Positions 21,383-24,045 of a stretch of DNA of 24,045 nt are shown here, in pieces. A program made the position numbers and the translations under genes. The stretch lies in the NCBI GenBank assembly GCA_905215695.1, contig CAJMQN010000014.1, positions 1 to 24,045 of the forward strand. Reading direction: 5' to 3'. The notes below the pieces were generated by a model. The model was not told the origin of the DNA, did not search any database, and saw only the letters and a list, made by a program, of their open reading frames with translations. The stretch's first letter is position 1; every line of letters starts with the position of its first letter. The DNA is from an uncultured bacterium (lineage in GTDB: Bacteria > Bacillota > Clostridia > Christensenellales > HGM11417).

Positions 21383-24045
21383 ATGAAAAAGAAGAGATTA
21401 TCAATTTGGATGTTGACGCTCTTTGCGGCGACGTTGGTCTCGGTTTCGGTTCTGCCTGCATTGGCGGAGGGGAGCGTGGACCAACCGTCGGCGGTTGCGC
21501 TTGACCGGCTCGGGACATATACTTTTGCGCCGAATCAGTTTGGTTACTGGTACAAGAATTCTTCTTGGCGCAAGGATTCTGCCACCGAGATGATTCACAA
21601 GACCGGTTGGGCGGATTTGGCGGCTTCCAAAACACAGGACGGCGAATATTTTATTCAGTTTACTGTTCCCGAAAATTACACAAACGCAAGTAAAAACGGA
21701 TTTTTAAAGGTGAGCGCATCTGCCGACGTGCATTCGGAAGATACGGGTTCCATCAACTTCGATACGCCCGAGACCATTACGATGTACTTGGAAAGCGGTA
21801 CCTATTCCGGCTTAAAAGTCGGGGACTTTACAGCGTCCGGCGCTTCGCAGTCGGGAGCAAAAACCTGCGAAAGCTATGAAAACATTTCGCTTTCCCTCGA
21901 CAACGGAATTGAGGGCAACGGTTTGCGCCTGCGTTTCCGTACTTCAGTCAACGCCTACGCCGGTTCCAACGTCATGTACGTGCGGAATCCCCAAATTACG
22001 CTCTCCACGACGGACAGCGCCGCGCCGACGATTTCGTATTCGATTGCCCCGTCTCCGGACGGGTTCTACAACAAAAATAAGGTGCTGACCGTGACGGTCA
22101 AAGACGAGCAGTCCGGCGTCGATTATCTCGAAGTCAACGGCAAAAAGATTGTTTCCGGCAAGTCCGAGGACACAAAAGAACTCGTCTATTCCGTCGAAAT
22201 TCCCGACAACAGCGTCAGTTTTTCGCTGAAAGCCGTGGATAATGTGGGAAATGCGAGCGGTACCACAACCACGGAAACGGTTTCGGGAATCGATAAGACG
22301 GCGCCCGACAGCCCCAAGGTCACTTTTTCCGAGGACATCGGCGGTTGGATTCATACCAATGATCTCTCCGTCCGTATCGATTGGGCGGCGTCCGAAGGCG
22401 TCAGTCCCGAAAAGGTTGTCTATACGTTAGACGGCAGCGCGCCGACGTACGCAAGCAGTGAACTGACCGCAGGCGAAAATCCTCTTCACGTCGCGAACGG
22501 TGAATATCACTTGCAGATTGCGGCGGTAGATGCCGCCGGCAATGTGAGCGAAGTGCAGAGCTTTCCGCTCAAAGTGGATTCTAACGACTATCATATCGTG
22601 ACCAACCCGCCGATAGAGGGCGGAACATTGGTCTGCGATACCGCGACGGCAAAGCGCGGCGATAAAATTACCGTGCACTATGATGTCAAAGAGGGGTTCC
22701 GGTTCTATCGCCTTCTTTTGAACGGTGAAGAGCAAACGCCCGAAAGCGGTTCTTTCACCTTTGAAGTGTCGGGGGAAATGGTCACCGAACTCAAGGTTCG
22801 AAAAGTTCTTTCCGCCGAACTTGAAAAGAGTACCTATACATACGGCGGTTCGGTCATTTCGCCCCTTTTGACCTCTAATATCGCCTTTGAAGAACTGACC
22901 ATCACCGCCTATTTTGTGCGCGAGGACGGCACGGAAGTCGAAAGCGAAATCGTGAACGCAGGAACCTATCGCCTGCACGTTGCGGTGGATACCGAACAGT
23001 ATATCGGCGAAAAAGACTTTACTTTGACGGTAGCAAAACTGAAAATGAGTGTGGAAGCGGCGGGAACGAGCGTTGTCTATGACGGTCTGCCGCACAGCCC
23101 CGAAGTCAAATCGCCCGTGGAGTCTCTTACCTATTCGGTGACGTTGACAGGCGCGCCCGAGGAAGGGGCGACCGATGCCGGGGAATACGCGTATCGGATT
23201 GAAATTGTGAGCGACAACATCGAGGGCGAGTGTCAGGGCGTGTTCGTCGTCGAAAAACGCAAGGTGACGGTTGTGGTTTCCTCTCCCGAAACGGTTTACG
23301 GCGAATCGCTCGTTCCGCCCGTCTGTACCGTGGAGGGCGCGCTCGACTCCGAACCCCTTGCATTTGATTGGGAATGCGGCGCGCTCTTCGGGGAGAATGC
23401 GCCCGCGTATCCTGCGGCGGGAGAATATGCGCTGAATATTCTGCGCCGTCCCGAGCTGACCAACTACGAAATTGACTACCGCGACGGAACTTACACCGTT
23501 GCAAAGAGAAAAATTCGCGTGCAGGCGGACGAAGGGCAGGGAAAAGCGTTCGGCGAGCCTGACGACCCCGAACTGACGGGAACGGTTACGGACCTTGTTT
23601 CGGAGAACGGGGAGATTCCTGCGGATCTCGACCCCCTGAAAGTGACCTTTGTGCGTATGGGCGGAGAGGCGGCGGGAGACTATCCGATTTTGCTTGCGGA
23701 GACCGCCGAAGACAATCCCAATTACGAAATTCAGTACATCGGTGCGGATTTCAATATCCGCGGCAGAAAGATTGTCATTATGGCGTTGGACGTTACGACG
23801 GAATATGGCGAGCCGTATTCGTTCAGCGGGAAGGACTATCAGGTTTTCGGAGAGCTTTTGGAGGGACAGCCGCTTGACGGCGCGCTCGAACGCGCGCCCG
23901 GCAACGGTGTGGGAAAATACGAGATTGTGCTCGGAACCCTCGGGAATCCCTACTATGAGATTACCTTCTTCGGCGCGACCTTCGAGATTACGCCCCGCAG
24001 AGTCACCGTGACCGCGGACGCGGTTTCCAAGACTTACGGCGAGAG
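21383..24045 (+). CDS. secreted Ig-like and MBG-domain surface protein (3' partial)
   Basis: The frame is open for 887 codons from ATG 21383 to the window end with no stop. GGAGGT (21371-21376) gives a strong ribosome binding site, 12 bases after the upstream stop. A Sec signal peptide with cleavage after ALA (residue 28) is present, without a lipobox. Next come an N-terminal beta-sandwich-like region (about 30-213; TFAPNQFGYWYKNSSW), two Ig-like domains with VKDEQSGVDYLEVNG and VDNVGNAS (about 214-304) and LDGSAPTY and VDAAGNVSEV (about 305-405), a linker domain, and then MBG-type repeats from about 490 onward. Those repeats each have (V/I)YGE or TYGG-like openings, NYEI and KRK or RRKVTV closings. 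MBG repeats build long surface stalks in gut Bacillota. The missing C-terminus probably holds a cell-wall or membrane anchor. Confidence 0.9.
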   Translation, partial: MKKKRLSIWMLTLFAATLVSVSVLPALAEGSVDQPSAVALDRLGTYTFAPNQFGYWYKNSSWRKDSATEMIHKTGWADLAASKTQDGEYFIQFTVPENYTNASKNGFLKVSASADVHSEDTGSINFDTPETITMYLESGTYSGLKVGDFTASGASQSGAKTCESYENISLSLDNGIEGNGLRLRFRTSVNAYAGSNVMYVRNPQITLSTTDSAAPTISYSIAPSPDGFYNKNKVLTVTVKDEQSGVDYLEVNGKKIVSGKSEDTKELVYSVEIPDNSVSFSLKAVDNVGNASGTTTTETVSGIDKTAPDSPKVTFSEDIGGWIHTNDLSVRIDWAASEGVSPEKVVYTLDGSAPTYASSELTAGENPLHVANGEYHLQIAAVDAAGNVSEVQSFPLKVDSNDYHIVTNPPIEGGTLVCDTATAKRGDKITVHYDVKEGFRFYRLLLNGEEQTPESGSFTFEVSGEMVTELKVRKVLSAELEKSTYTYGGSVISPLLTSNIAFEELTITAYFVREDGTEVESEIVNAGTYRLHVAVDTEQYIGEKDFTLTVAKLKMSVEAAGTSVVYDGLPHSPEVKSPVESLTYSVTLTGAPEEGATDAGEYAYRIEIVSDNIEGECQGVFVVEKRKVTVVVSSPETVYGESLVPPVCTVEGALDSEPLAFDWECGALFGENAPAYPAAGEYALNILRRPELTNYEIDYRDGTYTVAKRKIRVQADEGQGKAFGEPDDPELTGTVTDLVSENGEIPADLDPLKVTFVRMGGEAAGDYPILLAETAEDNPNYEIQYIGADFNIRGRKIVIMALDVTTEYGEPYSFSGKDYQVFGELLEGQPLDGALERAPGNGVGKYEIVLGTLGNPYYEITFFGATFEITPRRVTVTADAVSKTYGE

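Overview
The window looks like a piece of a GC-rich Bacillota (Clostridia-type) genome, probably from an uncultured gut lineage. The evidence is Bacillus-style Pho boxes, strong AGGAGG-like ribosome binding sites, lipobox lipoproteins, a tRNA with an encoded CCA end, the acpS-nnrD-mazF gene order, and large Ig-like and MBG-type surface proteins. The first 55 bases recur exactly at 294-348. This suggests that the window start is a contig end with an assembly overlap.

Layout. (1) 1-324: the C-terminus of a membrane-anchored surface protein. (2) 325-1725: a gap with a tentative Pho-like promoter, then a tRNA-Ser(UGA) with its own promoter and terminator. Next to it are the 3' halves of two convergent genes, a large serine recombinase and a DUF2075-type helicase, both cut at about 1165. 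This looks like the scar of an integrative element at tRNA-Ser. (3) 1825-5600: a housekeeping run of recX, birA, acpS, nnrD and an orphan mazF. (4) 5637-12330: a complete phosphate-starvation locus: Pho box, pstS, attenuating terminator, a fused pstC-pstA, pstB, phoU, phoB and phoR. (5) 12331-14694: a second OmpR-type response regulator and kinase pair. It sits behind another Pho-box-like promoter and a strikingly structured leader of about 165 nt. (6) 14720-16549: an alpha/beta-hydrolase esterase and a GpsA-type glycerol-3-phosphate dehydrogenase. (7) 16599-24045: a promoter and an operon of two giant surface proteins. One is a lipoprotein with about 17 carboxypeptidase-regulatory-like repeats. 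The other is a secreted Ig-like/MBG protein that runs off the window.

How it works together. PstS captures phosphate, the fused PstCA channel with PstB imports it, and PhoU links transport state to the PhoR kinase and PhoB regulator. PhoB should act on the perfect 11-bp-period repeats upstream of pstS. The same repeat pattern lies at almost the same distance from the -10 box of the second two-component system, so that system may be a second tier of the phosphate response. The remaining genes are ordinary metabolism and cell-surface functions. I found no clear defence system, CRISPR array or biosynthetic cluster. The most unusual items are the PstC-PstA fusion, the structured Pho-linked leader, the probably leaderless recX, the orphan mazF and the tRNA-Ser element scar.
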